Shown here in pieces: positions 48,691-59,222 of a DNA stretch of 64,000 nt; the stretch's first letter is position 1; the number at the start of each line of letters is the position of its first letter. The DNA comes from Coxiella endosymbiont of Amblyomma sculptum. GTDB lineage: Bacteria > Pseudomonadota > Gammaproteobacteria > Coxiellales > Coxiellaceae. Where the stretch lies: assembly GCF_009883795.1 (NCBI RefSeq), contig NZ_CP033868.1, positions 493,501 through 557,500 of the forward strand, read 5' to 3'. Made by a program: the position numbers and the translations under genes. A model generated the notes under the pieces. The model searched no databases, had not been told where the DNA came from, and saw only the letters and a list, made by a program, of their open reading frames with translations.

Positions 48691-48972
48691 ATGTCAAAAG
48701 AACAATCTATCGAGATAAAAGGAATAGTGGTCGATGCGCTACCTAATACAACTTTCCGAGTTAAACTCGAAAATGGCCATATCATTACAGCGCATATTTC
48801 GGGACGTATGCGGAAACACTACATTCGTATTTTAACAGGAGACGAGGTAGTCGTAGAATTAACTCCTTACGATCTCGACCGAGGTCGAATCGTGTATCGC
48901 GAAGCCGGCAGAAGATCTTCTCTGCCCTATCAGCAGCCTATCGGAAGAATGAAGAATAAGAATGAAGAATAA
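48691..48972 (+). CDS. infA: Translation initiation factor IF-1 with C-terminal extension
   Basis: Binds the ribosomal A site during initiation. The first about 72 residues are a standard S1-like OB fold: [66 protein letters not shown] (listed in order). The family normally ends there, but this one runs on for about 20 residues ([20 protein letters not shown] then NEE). The last codons and stop lie in a perfect 13-bp tandem duplication, so the tail is probably young. Confidence 0.95.
   Translation: MSKEQSIEIKGIVVDALPNTTFRVKLENGHIITAHISGRMRKHYIRILTGDEVVVELTPYDLDRGRIVYREAGRRSSLPYQQPIGRMKNKNEE
48945..48970 (+). repeat. Perfect 13-bp tandem duplication at the end of infA
   Basis: AAGAATGAAGAAT at 48945-48957 is repeated exactly at 48958-48970 and supplies the infA stop codon (48970-48972). 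Thirteen is not a multiple of three, so the duplication changed the reading frame of the C-terminus. Confidence 0.95.
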
Positions 48973-49102
48973 ATTCTTGAAAAATAGATTCTGTTTTCGT
49001 TCGTAACGACCAATTTATCTTATGTGATTGTTAGTTTGCGTGATTAATAAATTAAAATAAATTAATAAGATAACTACAATTGCATTACATATACATTACA
49101 CA

Positions 49103-50359
49103 TTACATATGACTAATAACGGATTCCCCAAATTGAGAAGTACTTACCTCTACAACATCGTCCATTAAACGGGCGAAGTCATGGGTCACCATTCTATTCG
49201 CAATGGCTCCTTTAATTCCTTTGATAATCAACTCCGCTGCTTCCGTCCAATTCAAATAGCGTAACATCATTTCTGCCGATAAAATCAAAGAGCTTGGATT
49301 AACTTTATTTTTTCCAGCATATTTAGGTGCTGTTCCATGAGTTGCTTCAAATAAACCAATACTGTCGCTTAAGTTTGCACCGGGGGCGATACCAATTCCA
49401 CCAACTTCTGCAGCTAAAACATCCGAAATGTAATCTCCATTCAAATTTAGTGTGGCGATAACACTGTACTCATCTGGTCGCAAAATAACTTGTTGCAGAA
49501 ACGCGTCAGCGATCGAATCCTTAACGATTAAGGTTTTTCCAGATTTTGGATTTTTAAAAGAGTACCAAGGGCCCCCATCCAGTGGCTTTGCACCGAACTC
49601 TTTAATAGCTACTTCGTATCCCCAAGCTCTAAAAGCTCCTTCCGTAAATTTCATAATATTTCCCTTATGCACAAGTGTTACAGAGTCGCGATCATTGTCC
49701 ACGGCATATTGAATCGCCCGACGAACAATACGAATTGTTCCTTCCTGAGAAACAGGCTTAATGCCGATTCCCACTTTTAGTGAGCGAATGTTTTTTACGC
49801 CCATTTCTTTTTGTAGGAAATTGATAAGCTTAATAGCTTCTGGACTTCCTGCTTTCCATTCGATACCCGAATACACATCTTCTAAATTTTCTCTAAAAAT
49901 AACCATATCCACTTTTTCTGGGTTGACCACTGGACTGGGCACGCCTTTGAAATAACGTACAGGACGAAGACAAGCATAAAGACCTAAATTTTGGCGAATT
50001 GCCACATTTATTGAGCGTATTCCGATACCAACCGGTGTAGTGAGAGGACCTTTAATAGCTACTCGGTACTTTTGAATTGCTTCTAAAACTGTGTCGGGCA
50101 ACCAAACTGCTTTTCCGTATATCTTGCGAGCCTTTTCACCCGCGTAAATTTCCATCCATGCGAGTCTACGATTTCCCTTATAGGCTTTCTCTACCGCTGC
50201 ATCTACAACTCTTCTCATAACTGGTGTGATATCTACACCAATTCCATCTCCTTCTATGTATGGGATTATAGGCTGGTCTGGTACGTACAAGAGACCCTTG
50301 TCGTCGACAGAGATTTTCTCTCCCCTTTTTGGAATTTGAATACACCGATACGTTTTCAC
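49103..50359 (-). CDS. icd: Isocitrate dehydrogenase (NADP+)
   Basis: TCA-cycle enzyme, 418 residues, same size class as the E. coli protein. Substrate loop [22 protein letters not shown] with the regulatory Ser, catalytic Tyr region [13 protein letters not shown], Lys in [16 protein letters not shown], metal-binding NLNGDYISD and NADP motif [22 protein letters not shown] 50359 with GGGAGG seven bases upstream is a clear start. Its 3' end reaches into short CATTACA-type repeats (49083-49110). Confidence 0.96.
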   Translation of the reverse strand: MKTYRCIQIPKRGEKISVDDKGLLYVPDQPIIPYIEGDGIGVDITPVMRRVVDAAVEKAYKGNRRLAWMEIYAGEKARKIYGKAVWLPDTVLEAIQKYRVAIKGPLTTPVGIGIRSINVAIRQNLGLYACLRPVRYFKGVPSPVVNPEKVDMVIFRENLEDVYSGIEWKAGSPEAIKLINFLQKEMGVKNIRSLKVGIGIKPVSQEGTIRIVRRAIQYAVDNDRDSVTLVHKGNIMKFTEGAFRAWGYEVAIKEFGAKPLDGGPWYSFKNPKSGKTLIVKDSIADAFLQQVILRPDEYSVIATLNLNGDYISDVLAAEVGGIGIAPGANLSDSIGLFEATHGTAPKYAGKNKVNPSSLILSAEMMLRYLNWTEAAELIIKGIKGAIANRMVTHDFARLMDDVVEVSTSQFGESVISHM

Positions 50360-50589
50360 GCAGAGCCTCCCAATATTTTTACAACCACTATTTTACATAA
50401 GTATTCCACGGAGACTAACTGAGAACTTCTACAAAATCAATACAGAAGGTCTCTTTCTAATCTTCGCGTTTTCTAGGAGAAAACAATACGAAAGGTGCAT
50501 ATAAAGAGGATTGCATTTATAGGAGTGGTTTGTCACAGAACTTTTTTAATCAGTACCCATTTAACACCTTAACAATAAGAAATCCGGGA

Positions 50590-50681
50590 CGGAGAGGGCG
50601 GGATTCGAACCCGCGTAGACCGAGTTAAAGGTCTCATCCGATTTCGAGTCGGCGCCGGTATATCCACTTCGGTACCTCTCC
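50590..50681 (-). tRNA. tRNA-Ser(CGA)
   Basis: 92-base class II tRNA. Acceptor GGAGAGG pairs with CCTCTCC; discriminator G. Anticodon stem CCGA/TCGG, loop CTCGAAA, anticodon CGA, reading UCG. Large variable arm GAGACCTTTAACTCGGTCT. T arm GCGGGTTCGAATCCCGC. CCA not encoded. The 230 bases between it and icd hold nothing recognisable. Confidence 0.94.
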
Positions 50682-50805
50682 CTAATTCTCTTCGTAGAGA
50701 ACTAACCATACTGTAAAACGAAAATCAATCCGAAAATTTTACTCTCTGCATAATAATCTTCTTTGCGAATTTTCCAAAAATTACCAATCAAAAAATAAAC
50801 GAAGA

Positions 50806-51525
50806 TCAGATTGGCGGAACTTTCAAACGATAAGCAATCTCTTCATAAGATTCAACAATCTGACCTAAATCCTTACGAAAGCGATCTTTGTCTAAAGGTT
50901 TCTCGGTTTTAGCATCCCAAATACGACAAGAATCAGGACTAATTTCGTCACCAAGACATATCTCGTTATTTCTAATACCGAATTCGTATTTTGCGTCCAC
51001 TAAAATCAAACCAATATCTGATAATCGAGTGGATAGTATCTCATTGATCTTTAAGGAAAATGTTTTCATACAACTCAATTGCAACTGAGTTGCCCATCCA
51101 AAACTTACAGCATGATTCTCACTGATCATTGGATCGTGTAGTCTGTCGTTTTTTAAAAACATTTCATACAAAATCGGATTTAATCGTAAGTTACTTTTGA
51201 TACCCAAACGGAGACACAAACTTCCGAAAGAGATATTTCGTACAACACATTCTATGGGAATCATCTTAAGTCGATACACAATTGATTTATTAGATGAAAT
51301 TAGTCTTTTGAAATGGACAGGAATTCCAGAATCTTTCAGAATCTGCATAATATGCGCATTGATTTTGTTGTTTACTATCCCCTTTTTGGATAATTTTTCA
51401 CGTTTCTCTCCATTGAATGCCGTTATATCGTCTCGAAATTCTATAATTAGAAATTTTGGATCGTCTGTTTCATACACAGATTTAGATTTTCCCCTGCAAA
51501 GCAGTCTTTTTCTAGCCAATTCCAT
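50806..51525 (-). CDS. purC: Phosphoribosylaminoimidazole-succinocarboxamide synthase (SAICAR synthetase)
   Basis: Purine pathway step joining aspartate to CAIR. 239 residues, standard. Motifs are LLCRGKSKSVYETDDP (ATP site), LIIEFRDDITAFNG, IPIECVVRNISFGSL, LILVDAKYEFGI and LGDEISPDSCRIWD, the family signature. Start ATG 51525 behind AGGAGGG. Lies 136 bases after dapA on the same strand, the dapA-purC neighbourhood common in gammaproteobacteria. Confidence 0.96.
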   Translation of the reverse strand: MELARKRLLCRGKSKSVYETDDPKFLIIEFRDDITAFNGEKREKLSKKGIVNNKINAHIMQILKDSGIPVHFKRLISSNKSIVYRLKMIPIECVVRNISFGSLCLRLGIKSNLRLNPILYEMFLKNDRLHDPMISENHAVSFGWATQLQLSCMKTFSLKINEILSTRLSDIGLILVDAKYEFGIRNNEICLGDEISPDSCRIWDAKTEKPLDKDRFRKDLGQIVESYEEIAYRLKVPPI

Positions 51526-51661
51526 ATATTTTTCCCTCCTCTTATAGTTTTATACGACAGACATCCTGTATTGGAACATTTGCGCCAATACTTTAAAATT
51601 TCCTACAGAAAAATCCACATTACAAATACCAGAGTTATAGAACAAACCATTTGAGTATTTT

Positions 51662-52552
51662 TCAATCTATTAATCTTTTGATACCCGCTCGTTTCATTGC
51701 CTCTCTCATTTCATTATGGTATCTTTCACTAAAAGAAGTCAGTGGCAAACGAATACCTTCGGGGATTACCCCCGTTTGGGCTAGTACCCATTTAACGGGT
51801 ATGGGATTTGATTCGATAAACAGCAACTTACGTAGGGGCAGTAAGTTCTCACTGCATTTTTTTGTAAATTTGGTCTTTCCGGAAGCCGCCAGCGTACATA
51901 AATTGTGCCATTGTTTCGGGAAAATGTTTGCCATTACAGAAATGGCACCTTTACCACCCGACAATATAAAATCTACCGCTGTATCATCGTCTCCACTAAA
52001 CAAATCCAATCGATTAGTACCTTGTAGTAATTGTTTCACTCGTTTGACATCTCCTGTTGCTTCTTTAATACCTACTATATTGGGACAACATTTTTCTAAA
52101 CGCAGCACCGTTTGAGGCAGAAGATCACAAGCAGTTCGAGACGGTATGTTATAAAGTACTTGGGCGAAAGTAGGTACAGCTTCTGATATTGCCTTAAAAT
52201 GTTGAAACAACCCTTCTTGGGAAGGTTTATTGTAGTAAGGAGTAACTATTAGTGCAGCACTAGCTCCAGATTCCATTGCGTGTTGAGTAAGATCAATAGT
52301 ATGAGAGGTTGAATTAGATCCAGTGCCTACAAGAACTGGTATTTTTTTATTAACTTGGTCAATTATCTTTCGAAGGATTTTAGTTCGTTCCGGAAAAGTA
52401 ATCGTTGGAGCTTCACCTGTTGAACCCAAAACAACCAATCCGTCGGTACTGTTTTCTAGGTGCCAATCGACCAAATTTTCAAAACTTTTATAATCAATTG
52501 CTCCGTCCTTTTTCATGGGTGTTACAATAGCTACTAGACTTCCTCCAAACAT
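51662..52552 (-). CDS. dapA: 4-hydroxy-tetrahydrodipicolinate synthase
   Basis: Condenses pyruvate with aspartate semialdehyde, first committed step to diaminopimelate and lysine. 296 residues, TIM barrel. GSLVAIVTPMKKDGAID at the start, GSTGEAPT, VTPYYNKPSQEGLFQHF with the conserved Tyr, LYNIPSRTACDL with catalytic Tyr, and VGIKEATGDVKR with the Schiff-base Lys. Start ATG 52552 behind AGGAG. Confidence 0.96.
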   Translation of the reverse strand: MFGGSLVAIVTPMKKDGAIDYKSFENLVDWHLENSTDGLVVLGSTGEAPTITFPERTKILRKIIDQVNKKIPVLVGTGSNSTSHTIDLTQHAMESGASAALIVTPYYNKPSQEGLFQHFKAISEAVPTFAQVLYNIPSRTACDLLPQTVLRLEKCCPNIVGIKEATGDVKRVKQLLQGTNRLDLFSGDDDTAVDFILSGGKGAISVMANIFPKQWHNLCTLAASGKTKFTKKCSENLLPLRKLLFIESNPIPVKWVLAQTGVIPEGIRLPLTSFSERYHNEMREAMKRAGIKRLID

Positions 52553-52875
52553 CTCACTCCTGCAATTTTTTTGACTATTTTTTAAAGTTCATAAAAACCG
52601 TATAAAATCATAATCGTCATTTCATTGTAAGTCATTTAAACAATTTATCAAAAATTATTACCAATATATCTAAAAATTCTGTTCTTTTCTGTAATGCAGA
52701 AAGTCTCTAAACGTAAGAACCAAGAAAACATTGGTGATTACCTTCCAATGTCTTACGTGGTAAAATCTTTCCAATAATTTAATCCAGCGTTTCTGTATTA
52801 GAGAGAATAGAAGGAGAGGAAAAGGAACTTGTTGTTCTTATGTTTTCCTGCTGAAGAGTAGAGGTTTCGGTTGTA
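52553..52875 (+). other. 323-base divergent intergenic region dapA/gdhB
   Basis: Contains the 5' leaders of dapA (minus) and the glutamate dehydrogenase gene (plus). AT-rich with purine-rich segment AGAAGGAGAGGAAAAGGA (about 52810-52826) before gdhB but at some distance from its start. No gene remnant seen. Confidence 0.4.
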
Positions 52876-55800
52876 GTGTATGACTATGATATGTCCTCCT
52901 CCGGAGAGATAATCAAAAAAATAACAGATTATGCTAAAGAGCGTCTATCGAAAAATGTAAGCGGTTTACTTTTTTCGTTTATTCAACTCTTTTATGAAAA
53001 TTGTCCATTGGAAGACATTCAGGGACGTGCTATTTCGGATTTGTACGGAATGGTTAGTTCCCAATGGGAATTAATGTTTTCTCGACGCCCCAAAACAACA
53101 AAAATTCGTGTGTTCAATCCTAATTATGAACGCAACGGTTGGCAATCTACCCACACAATTATTCAAGTTATAACTAATGATATGCCTTTTTTAGTGGATT
53201 CTATTCGTATGGAAATTAACCGACTAGGTTTTACCACTCATTTAATGATTCATATGGGAGGAATTAAAATTTTTCGAAACAAAAAGAATCAGATCAACAA
53301 TATACTTGCTCACCATTTGGAACTGGAATCTCACCACGACGAAAATAATATGGAAGCACCAATTCATATGGAAATAGATCGACAGACAGATCTCAAAATC
53401 CTAATGGACATTCAACGCAATGTTCGTCGAGTTTTAGGAGATGTGCAAATGGTTGTAGAAGATTGGCAATTAATGCAGAAACGAGTGCAAGAATGTGTAG
53501 CGGATTTAGATCCAAAAAAAATGATTCAATATCCAGAAGAAATCAGAGAAACCAAAGAATTTTTGAACTGGTTGCTTGACAATCATTTCACCTTCTTGGG
53601 TTTTCGCGATTATGAGATGGTTGGCGAAGGAAAAGAACGAGCGTTACGACTAATTCCCGGTTTGGGTCTAGGTGTATTGCGTGATTATGCACACAGCAAG
53701 ATGTTGCGACAGTATTCTGACTTACCAAAAGCAGCAAGGAAAATAGCATTGTCAACTGATCACATATTGATTATGTCAAAAACGAATACTATATCGACTG
53801 TACATCGTCCCACTTATACAGATTACATAGGAATTAAGCGTTTTGATGCAAAGTGGGGGCTAATTGGTGAACGTCGATTCATAGGTCTTTATACTTCGGA
53901 TGTATACAGATCGGATCCTAGGATGATACCAGTTGTTCGTCTTAAGGTAGAGTCTGTTCTAAAACGATCTCGATTGTCTGCTAAAAGTCACGGTGGAAAA
54001 GATTTGCTGCACATATTAGCCACTTTGCCGCGAGACGACTTATTTCATGCAAGCGTCGATGAATTGTTTGTATGGGCAATGGGTATTCTTCGACTACAAG
54101 AACGTCGTAAAATTCGTCTGTTTGTAAGGAGAGACGCTTATGGTCGTTTTGTTTCTTGTTTGGTCTATGTACCTCGCGACAATTTTACTACGGATTTGGT
54201 AATGCGTATGCAAGAAATTCTGATTAAAGCGTTTCACGGTCTGGACGTCTCTTTTACTACCTATTTTTCCGAATCAATATTGGCTCGTATTCATTTTGTA
54301 ATTCGAATCAATCCACGAAGATCTCTCGAATATGATGTTAAAAAATTGGAAGAGAAATTAGTTGTTATCGGTGTTTCTTGGGAAGATGAATTTTACCAAT
54401 ACGCACTGGAATTTTTTGGAGAAGAACGTGGGAATAGTATTTTTTTCAAGTATCGTCATGCTTTTCCGTCCAGTTATCGAGAACAATTTAAAGCTCAACA
54501 AGCAGTGTTTGATGTAACTTATATCGAGAAATTATCAAAATCCCATCAATTAGAGATGAGTATTTATCAGCCACGTGGAGTAGCCAAAGACGTCATTCGC
54601 TTTAAACTATTCCACGTGGATTTTACTGTTCCTCTGTCGGATGCGCTGCCAATGTTGGAAAATATGGGTCTACGTGTTGTAGGAGAACAACCTTACGAGT
54701 TAACTTTTTCAGATGGACAAAAAGTTTGGATTAACGATTTCCTTATGACCTATGCTAAAGAGCCTGAATTCGAAATTGAAACCGTTAAAACAAATTTTCA
54801 GGAAGCCTATGAGAAAATTTGGTTCGGAATAGCTGAGGACGACAGTCTAAATCGACTAGTGTTGGCAGCTCAATTAACTTGGAGAGAGATCACAGTTTTT
54901 CGCGCTTATATGAAATATTTTCGGCAAATAGCTTTTACTTTTAGCGAAGGATATATAGCAGATGCTTTAGTAGAAAACCCACGAGTTGTACAACTTCTTA
55001 TCGCATTGTTCAAGTGTTATTTTGATCCTGAACAAACTGTAGATCCTAAAGAACGAACGATAAATATCGAACAAAACATTCAAAAAGAACTAGATTCTGT
55101 GGCCGTTCTCGATGAAGATCGTATTTTGAGACGATATCTTGATTTAATCCATGCTACTTTACGTACAAATTATTTTCAAACAGATATGCATGGAAAACCA
55201 AAACCCTATCTTTCTTTTAAACTAAGTTCTTCGAAAATTGAAGACATACCTTTACCCCTTCCAAAATATGAAATATTTGTTTATTCACCTCGGTTTGAGG
55301 GAGTACACTTGCGTGCTGCTAAAGTGACAAGAGGGGGAATTCGTTGGTCAGATCGGAGAGAAGACTACAGAACAGAAATACTGGGTTTAATGAAGGCTCA
55401 GCAGGTTAAAAATTCTATCATCGTTCCGGCAGGCGCAAAAGGAGGATTTTATCCGAAACGTTTGCCTTTGGAATGGAGTCGAGAGGAAATGTTGCAGGAA
55501 GCGATTTTTTGCTATCGGAATTTTATTCGTGGTTTATTAGATTTAACAGATAACTTAGTAGATGGGAAGATTGTCCCACCTGAAAATGCGGTTTCTTACG
55601 ATGGACCAGATCCCTACCTTGCGGTTGCGGCTGATAAAGGTACAGCGACATTTTCGGATATCGCCAACAGTATAGCCATTGAAAAGAGATATTGGATGGG
55701 AGATGCCTTTGCATCAGGAGGATCTACCGGATATGATCACAAAAAAATGGGTATTACAGCAAGAGGGGCTTGGGTTGCTGCGAAACGTCATTTTCAAGAT

Positions 55801-57762
55801 TTAGGAGTAAACTTAGATGAATCTGAAGTAACAGTAGTAGGAATTGGAGATATGAGCGGAGATGTATTTGGAAACGGAATGCTATTGTCAACGCATATTA
55901 AATTGGTGGCGGCTTTTGATCATCGGCATATTTTTTTAGACCCGAATCCTAATCCACAATTCAGTTATCAAGAGAGACTGCGATTGTTTAATTTATCACG
56001 ATCCAGTTGGGATGATTACGATCGCGCTCTACTGATTAAAACAGGAGGAGGAGTGTATTCTCGAGCAGCCAAATCGATCGAATTGTCACAAGAGGTGCGT
56101 GCTCTTTTAAATGTTGAGAAAGAAACGATGGTGCCCAACGAGCTGATCCGAGCTATTCTACAAACTCCAGTAGATATGATTTGGAATGGAGGAATTGGTA
56201 CTTACATCAAAGCAAGCTGTGAAAAAAATAATGATGTTGGTGATCGCAGTAATGATAATTTACGTATAAATGCAAAAAATGTTCGTGCACGAGTTGTATG
56301 TGAAGCAGGAAATTTAGGAGTAACGCAATTAGGCCGTATTGAATTTGAATCAATAGGAGGAAAAATTAATACCGATTTTATTGATAATTCTGCAGGTGTG
56401 GACTGTTCGGATCACGAAGTGAATATCAAAATTCTATTAAATCAGATAGTATCTAGTGGAAGTATGACAGAAAGTCAACGCAATCAACTGTTGTCCAGCA
56501 TGACGGATGAAGTGGCTCAATTGGTTTTACGGGACAATTACTTTCAAAATAAATCCATAAGTTTGGCGTCTTACTCAACAGTACAGGATTTAAATTTAAA
56601 TATACGATTTCTTCATTCTCTTGAACAAGAAGGAAAAATCAATCGAGCTCTAGAGTTTCTCCCAGATGATAATGAGCTTCTTAAGCGTCGATCGGCAGGA
56701 GTAGGACTGACTAGACCAGAACTGAGTGTCCTTTTTGCCTACAGTAAAAATATTCTAAAAGCGAAAATTAAGAAATCTGAATTGACAAAAGATCCGTATT
56801 TTTCACAATACGTGAGCTACGCATTTCCTAGACCGATACGATGTCGATTTTCTAATCAAATGAAAGACCACTATCTTTCTAAAGAAATTGTTGCTACGCA
56901 ACTCAGTAATCAACTTGTTTCAATGATGGGTATTACTTTTATTTACCAAATGCAAGACGAAATGAATATTTCGGTTTCTTTGATTACACGCGCTTTTGTA
57001 ACCGCGTTGAAAATATTTAAGATAGAAGGATTGTTGAAAGAAGTCGATTCTTTAGATTACAAGGTAGATCCTACTGTTCAATATCAAATTAACGTGGACG
57101 CTATTCGATTGATCCGTAGGGCGACTCGTTGGTTATTACGCCATCGTCGAGATGATCTTAATGTTTCTTCTACCATTGCACATTTTAAAGATCATGTTGC
57201 GGCGATATATGTTCGTTTGCCTAAATTACTACTAGGATCTGAAAAAATGGCTATGGACGAACAACAAAATGTTTTGATAAATCAAAATGTTCCTTCGGAA
57301 TTAGCACTGCGCATAGCAGGTACAGCTCCTCTGTTTCACGCGTTAAATATTGTAGAAGCGGCAACTACTTATCAAGAAGAAGTGTTTCGTGTAGCTAAGA
57401 TTTATTTTATGTTAGTAGATCGACTGGATTTGTTCTGGTTTCGTAAAAGAATAAATGCTTATCCTGTGGATAGTCGATGGTCAGCTTTAGCCAGGTCCGG
57501 ATATAAAGGTGATTTAGATTGGATTCAACAAGAACTTACGGTGCGCGTTTTATTGGATACCAGCGCACGCAGCATTCCAGGAAAGATCAAAGAATGGCTA
57601 ATTAGACACGATCCTGTAGTACGACGTTGGCGAATAATTTTATCGGCTATGCGCAATGCAGATGAAAAAGATTTTTCTATACTCTTTGTGGCTATTCGAG
57701 AATTATTTGATTTGGCAGCAAGTGAGAAAAGAACTATTAGAACAGATACCTCTCGTTTGTAA
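52876..57762 (+). CDS. gdhB: NAD-specific glutamate dehydrogenase, 180-kDa class
   Basis: Oxidises glutamate to 2-oxoglutarate, feeding amino-acid carbon into the TCA cycle. 1628 residues, the length of the large (L-GDH180) class. N-terminal ACT-like regulatory region with MPFLVDSIRMEINRLG; catalytic core GGIRWSDRREDYRTEILGLM (about 820), PAGAKGGFYPK with catalytic Lys (about 851), AADKGTATFSDIAN and GGSTGYDHKKMGITARGAW; nucleotide fold VVGIGDMSGDVFGNGML (about 987). GTG 52876 chosen, ATG 52891 possible. No frameshift despite the length, which indicates strong selection. Largest gene in the window. Confidence 0.94.
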   Translation: MYDYDMSSSGEIIKKITDYAKERLSKNVSGLLFSFIQLFYENCPLEDIQGRAISDLYGMVSSQWELMFSRRPKTTKIRVFNPNYERNGWQSTHTIIQVITNDMPFLVDSIRMEINRLGFTTHLMIHMGGIKIFRNKKNQINNILAHHLELESHHDENNMEAPIHMEIDRQTDLKILMDIQRNVRRVLGDVQMVVEDWQLMQKRVQECVADLDPKKMIQYPEEIRETKEFLNWLLDNHFTFLGFRDYEMVGEGKERALRLIPGLGLGVLRDYAHSKMLRQYSDLPKAARKIALSTDHILIMSKTNTISTVHRPTYTDYIGIKRFDAKWGLIGERRFIGLYTSDVYRSDPRMIPVVRLKVESVLKRSRLSAKSHGGKDLLHILATLPRDDLFHASVDELFVWAMGILRLQERRKIRLFVRRDAYGRFVSCLVYVPRDNFTTDLVMRMQEILIKAFHGLDVSFTTYFSESILARIHFVIRINPRRSLEYDVKKLEEKLVVIGVSWEDEFYQYALEFFGEERGNSIFFKYRHAFPSSYREQFKAQQAVFDVTYIEKLSKSHQLEMSIYQPRGVAKDVIRFKLFHVDFTVPLSDALPMLENMGLRVVGEQPYELTFSDGQKVWINDFLMTYAKEPEFEIETVKTNFQEAYEKIWFGIAEDDSLNRLVLAAQLTWREITVFRAYMKYFRQIAFTFSEGYIADALVENPRVVQLLIALFKCYFDPEQTVDPKERTINIEQNIQKELDSVAVLDEDRILRRYLDLIHATLRTNYFQTDMHGKPKPYLSFKLSSSKIEDIPLPLPKYEIFVYSPRFEGVHLRAAKVTRGGIRWSDRREDYRTEILGLMKAQQVKNSIIVPAGAKGGFYPKRLPLEWSREEMLQEAIFCYRNFIRGLLDLTDNLVDGKIVPPENAVSYDGPDPYLAVAADKGTATFSDIANSIAIEKRYWMGDAFASGGSTGYDHKKMGITARGAWVAAKRHFQDLGVNLDESEVTVVGIGDMSGDVFGNGMLLSTHIKLVAAFDHRHIFLDPNPNPQFSYQERLRLFNLSRSSWDDYDRALLIKTGGGVYSRAAKSIELSQEVRALLNVEKETMVPNELIRAILQTPVDMIWNGGIGTYIKASCEKNNDVGDRSNDNLRINAKNVRARVVCEAGNLGVTQLGRIEFESIGGKINTDFIDNSAGVDCSDHEVNIKILLNQIVSSGSMTESQRNQLLSSMTDEVAQLVLRDNYFQNKSISLASYSTVQDLNLNIRFLHSLEQEGKINRALEFLPDDNELLKRRSAGVGLTRPELSVLFAYSKNILKAKIKKSELTKDPYFSQYVSYAFPRPIRCRFSNQMKDHYLSKEIVATQLSNQLVSMMGITFIYQMQDEMNISVSLITRAFVTALKIFKIEGLLKEVDSLDYKVDPTVQYQINVDAIRLIRRATRWLLRHRRDDLNVSSTIAHFKDHVAAIYVRLPKLLLGSEKMAMDEQQNVLINQNVPSELALRIAGTAPLFHALNIVEAATTYQEEVFRVAKIYFMLVDRLDLFWFRKRINAYPVDSRWSALARSGYKGDLDWIQQELTVRVLLDTSARSIPGKIKEWLIRHDPVVRRWRIILSAMRNADEKDFSILFVAIRELFDLAASEKRTIRTDTSRL

Positions 57763-57794
57763 CTGATTTTTTCAGTCTTTCTGCACAAACCAGG

Positions 57795-57824
57795 AGACAA
57801 TTTAGAGCATTGTCTTTCTGTTCT
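57795..57824 (+). terminator. Probable terminator after the glutamate dehydrogenase gene
   Basis: AGACAAT (57795-57801) pairs with ATTGTCT (57809-57815), 7-base loop, then TTCTGTTCT. Located 33 bases after the stop codon. Confidence 0.65.
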
Positions 57825-57917
57825 ATCAGAGATAGTGATTTAGAATCGATTTTTCGTTCCGCTGCGGTCAAGATTACTGACTATTTGCAGTTTTTTCAAT
57901 TTTTTTTGAATATATCT

Positions 57918-59222
57918 CTAGGTTTTTTGTACGATTGGTTCTCTTTCGTTTTCGAGAGAGAAAGTTTCTAAATCAGAAGACATTTCCACTTTCTCAATTT
58001 TGTGAAACCGACCAGTAATTTTTTTAGAAGACTTATGGATTTCTAAGATATCTTCGCGTGCCACATTGATATGTCGTGATAAATTATCCATACGTTTTTG
58101 AAAACGGATGAAATCTTTGTTGAGGGCAATTAAATGCTTTTGTATGACGTGCATTTGTTTTCGAGTGGCTGCGTCTTTAAGAACAGCACGAGCGGTGGTG
58201 AGTACAGCCATCATAGTTGTTGGAGATACTAACCATACACGAGATTGGTAAGCGGTCGTCACTAGATCCGGATAATTGGCGGAGTGTATTTCGGCAAATA
58301 CCGATTCTGCCGGAATAAACATGACGGCTCCGTCTGCTGTTTCTCCGGGAATGATATATTTATTAGCAATATCGCGAATATGTTTCTTTATATCGGCACG
58401 AAATTGTTTTTCAGCGTCTACACGGTCCCGTTCCGAGAGTTGAAGATTATGGATCTTCTGATAATTCTCAAGAGGGAATTTTGCATCAATTACGATGTTT
58501 CCTGTTGGCTCTGGTAAAAACAGGATGCAATCGCAACGTTTTCCATTTGTCAAAGTGTGTTGTAACGCGTAGTTGGATTCAGGAAATACATTATGAACCA
58601 ATTGAGTTAATTGTATTTCTCCAAAAGTTCCTCGGGAATGTTTATTAGATAATATCTCTTGCAAATTTACAATGTTACTTGACAATTCGGTAATTTTTTT
58701 CTGGGCCTCGTCAACGATTGTGAGTCTTTTGATAACATCTGTAAATGTTTCAGTGGTTTTTTCGAATCCCTCCGCTAGTTTACAGTCCACATGCCCGCTA
58801 ATTTTTTCCAAACGTTCTTGAGTTTCGCAAGTGAGTTTATCTACGCGGCTACCCAAATTTTCTATGTGCATAGACAGTATGGTACTTACTTGTTCGCGAA
58901 CATTTTGCATATTTTTCGTCAAACTGTCTTGTATCAGTTTTAAGCTTTTTATTTGATATTCGTCAAATTTCTGTCTCTGTATATTTTGTTCCTTTTGTTG
59001 ATGACCAATAAGAAATTGAGAAAAATTTTTTTGTTCGTCCACTTGTTTCAGACGATCTTGCATCGCAATTAAATGTTGATCAATCGTTTGGATTGTTTGG
59101 TGGAAATGAGATTTTTTTCTTAATACCCAATAAATTAGCATTCCCACTATTCCTATTCCTACAGGAATGAAAGCAGAAGACCCGATAATTAGAAGAATTG
59201 ATTGAAGGTTCATTGTATGCAT
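57918..59222 (-). CDS. rmuC: DNA recombination protein RmuC
   Basis: 434 residues. One N-terminal membrane segment (SAFIPVGIGIVGMLIYWVL), a long coiled coil (about residues 35-185, for example TIQTIDQHLIAMQDRLKQVD) and the RmuC nuclease-like domain with RGTFGEIQLTQLV, CDCILFLPEPTGNIVIDAKFPLENY and AVMFIPAESVFAEIH. E. coli RmuC limits inversion between short repeats; the biochemical activity is not settled. Stands alone between gdhB and orn. Confidence 0.93.
   Translation of the reverse strand: MHTMNLQSILLIIGSSAFIPVGIGIVGMLIYWVLRKKSHFHQTIQTIDQHLIAMQDRLKQVDEQKNFSQFLIGHQQKEQNIQRQKFDEYQIKSLKLIQDSLTKNMQNVREQVSTILSMHIENLGSRVDKLTCETQERLEKISGHVDCKLAEGFEKTTETFTDVIKRLTIVDEAQKKITELSSNIVNLQEILSNKHSRGTFGEIQLTQLVHNVFPESNYALQHTLTNGKRCDCILFLPEPTGNIVIDAKFPLENYQKIHNLQLSERDRVDAEKQFRADIKKHIRDIANKYIIPGETADGAVMFIPAESVFAEIHSANYPDLVTTAYQSRVWLVSPTTMMAVLTTARAVLKDAATRKQMHVIQKHLIALNKDFIRFQKRMDNLSRHINVAREDILEIHKSSKKITGRFHKIEKVEMSSDLETFSLENEREPIVQKT

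Noticed and set aside
49083-49110. CATTACA-type short direct repeats as a possible array or iteron
   Set aside because: Only two to three very short AT-rich copies, overlapping the icd end; no spacers and no origin features.
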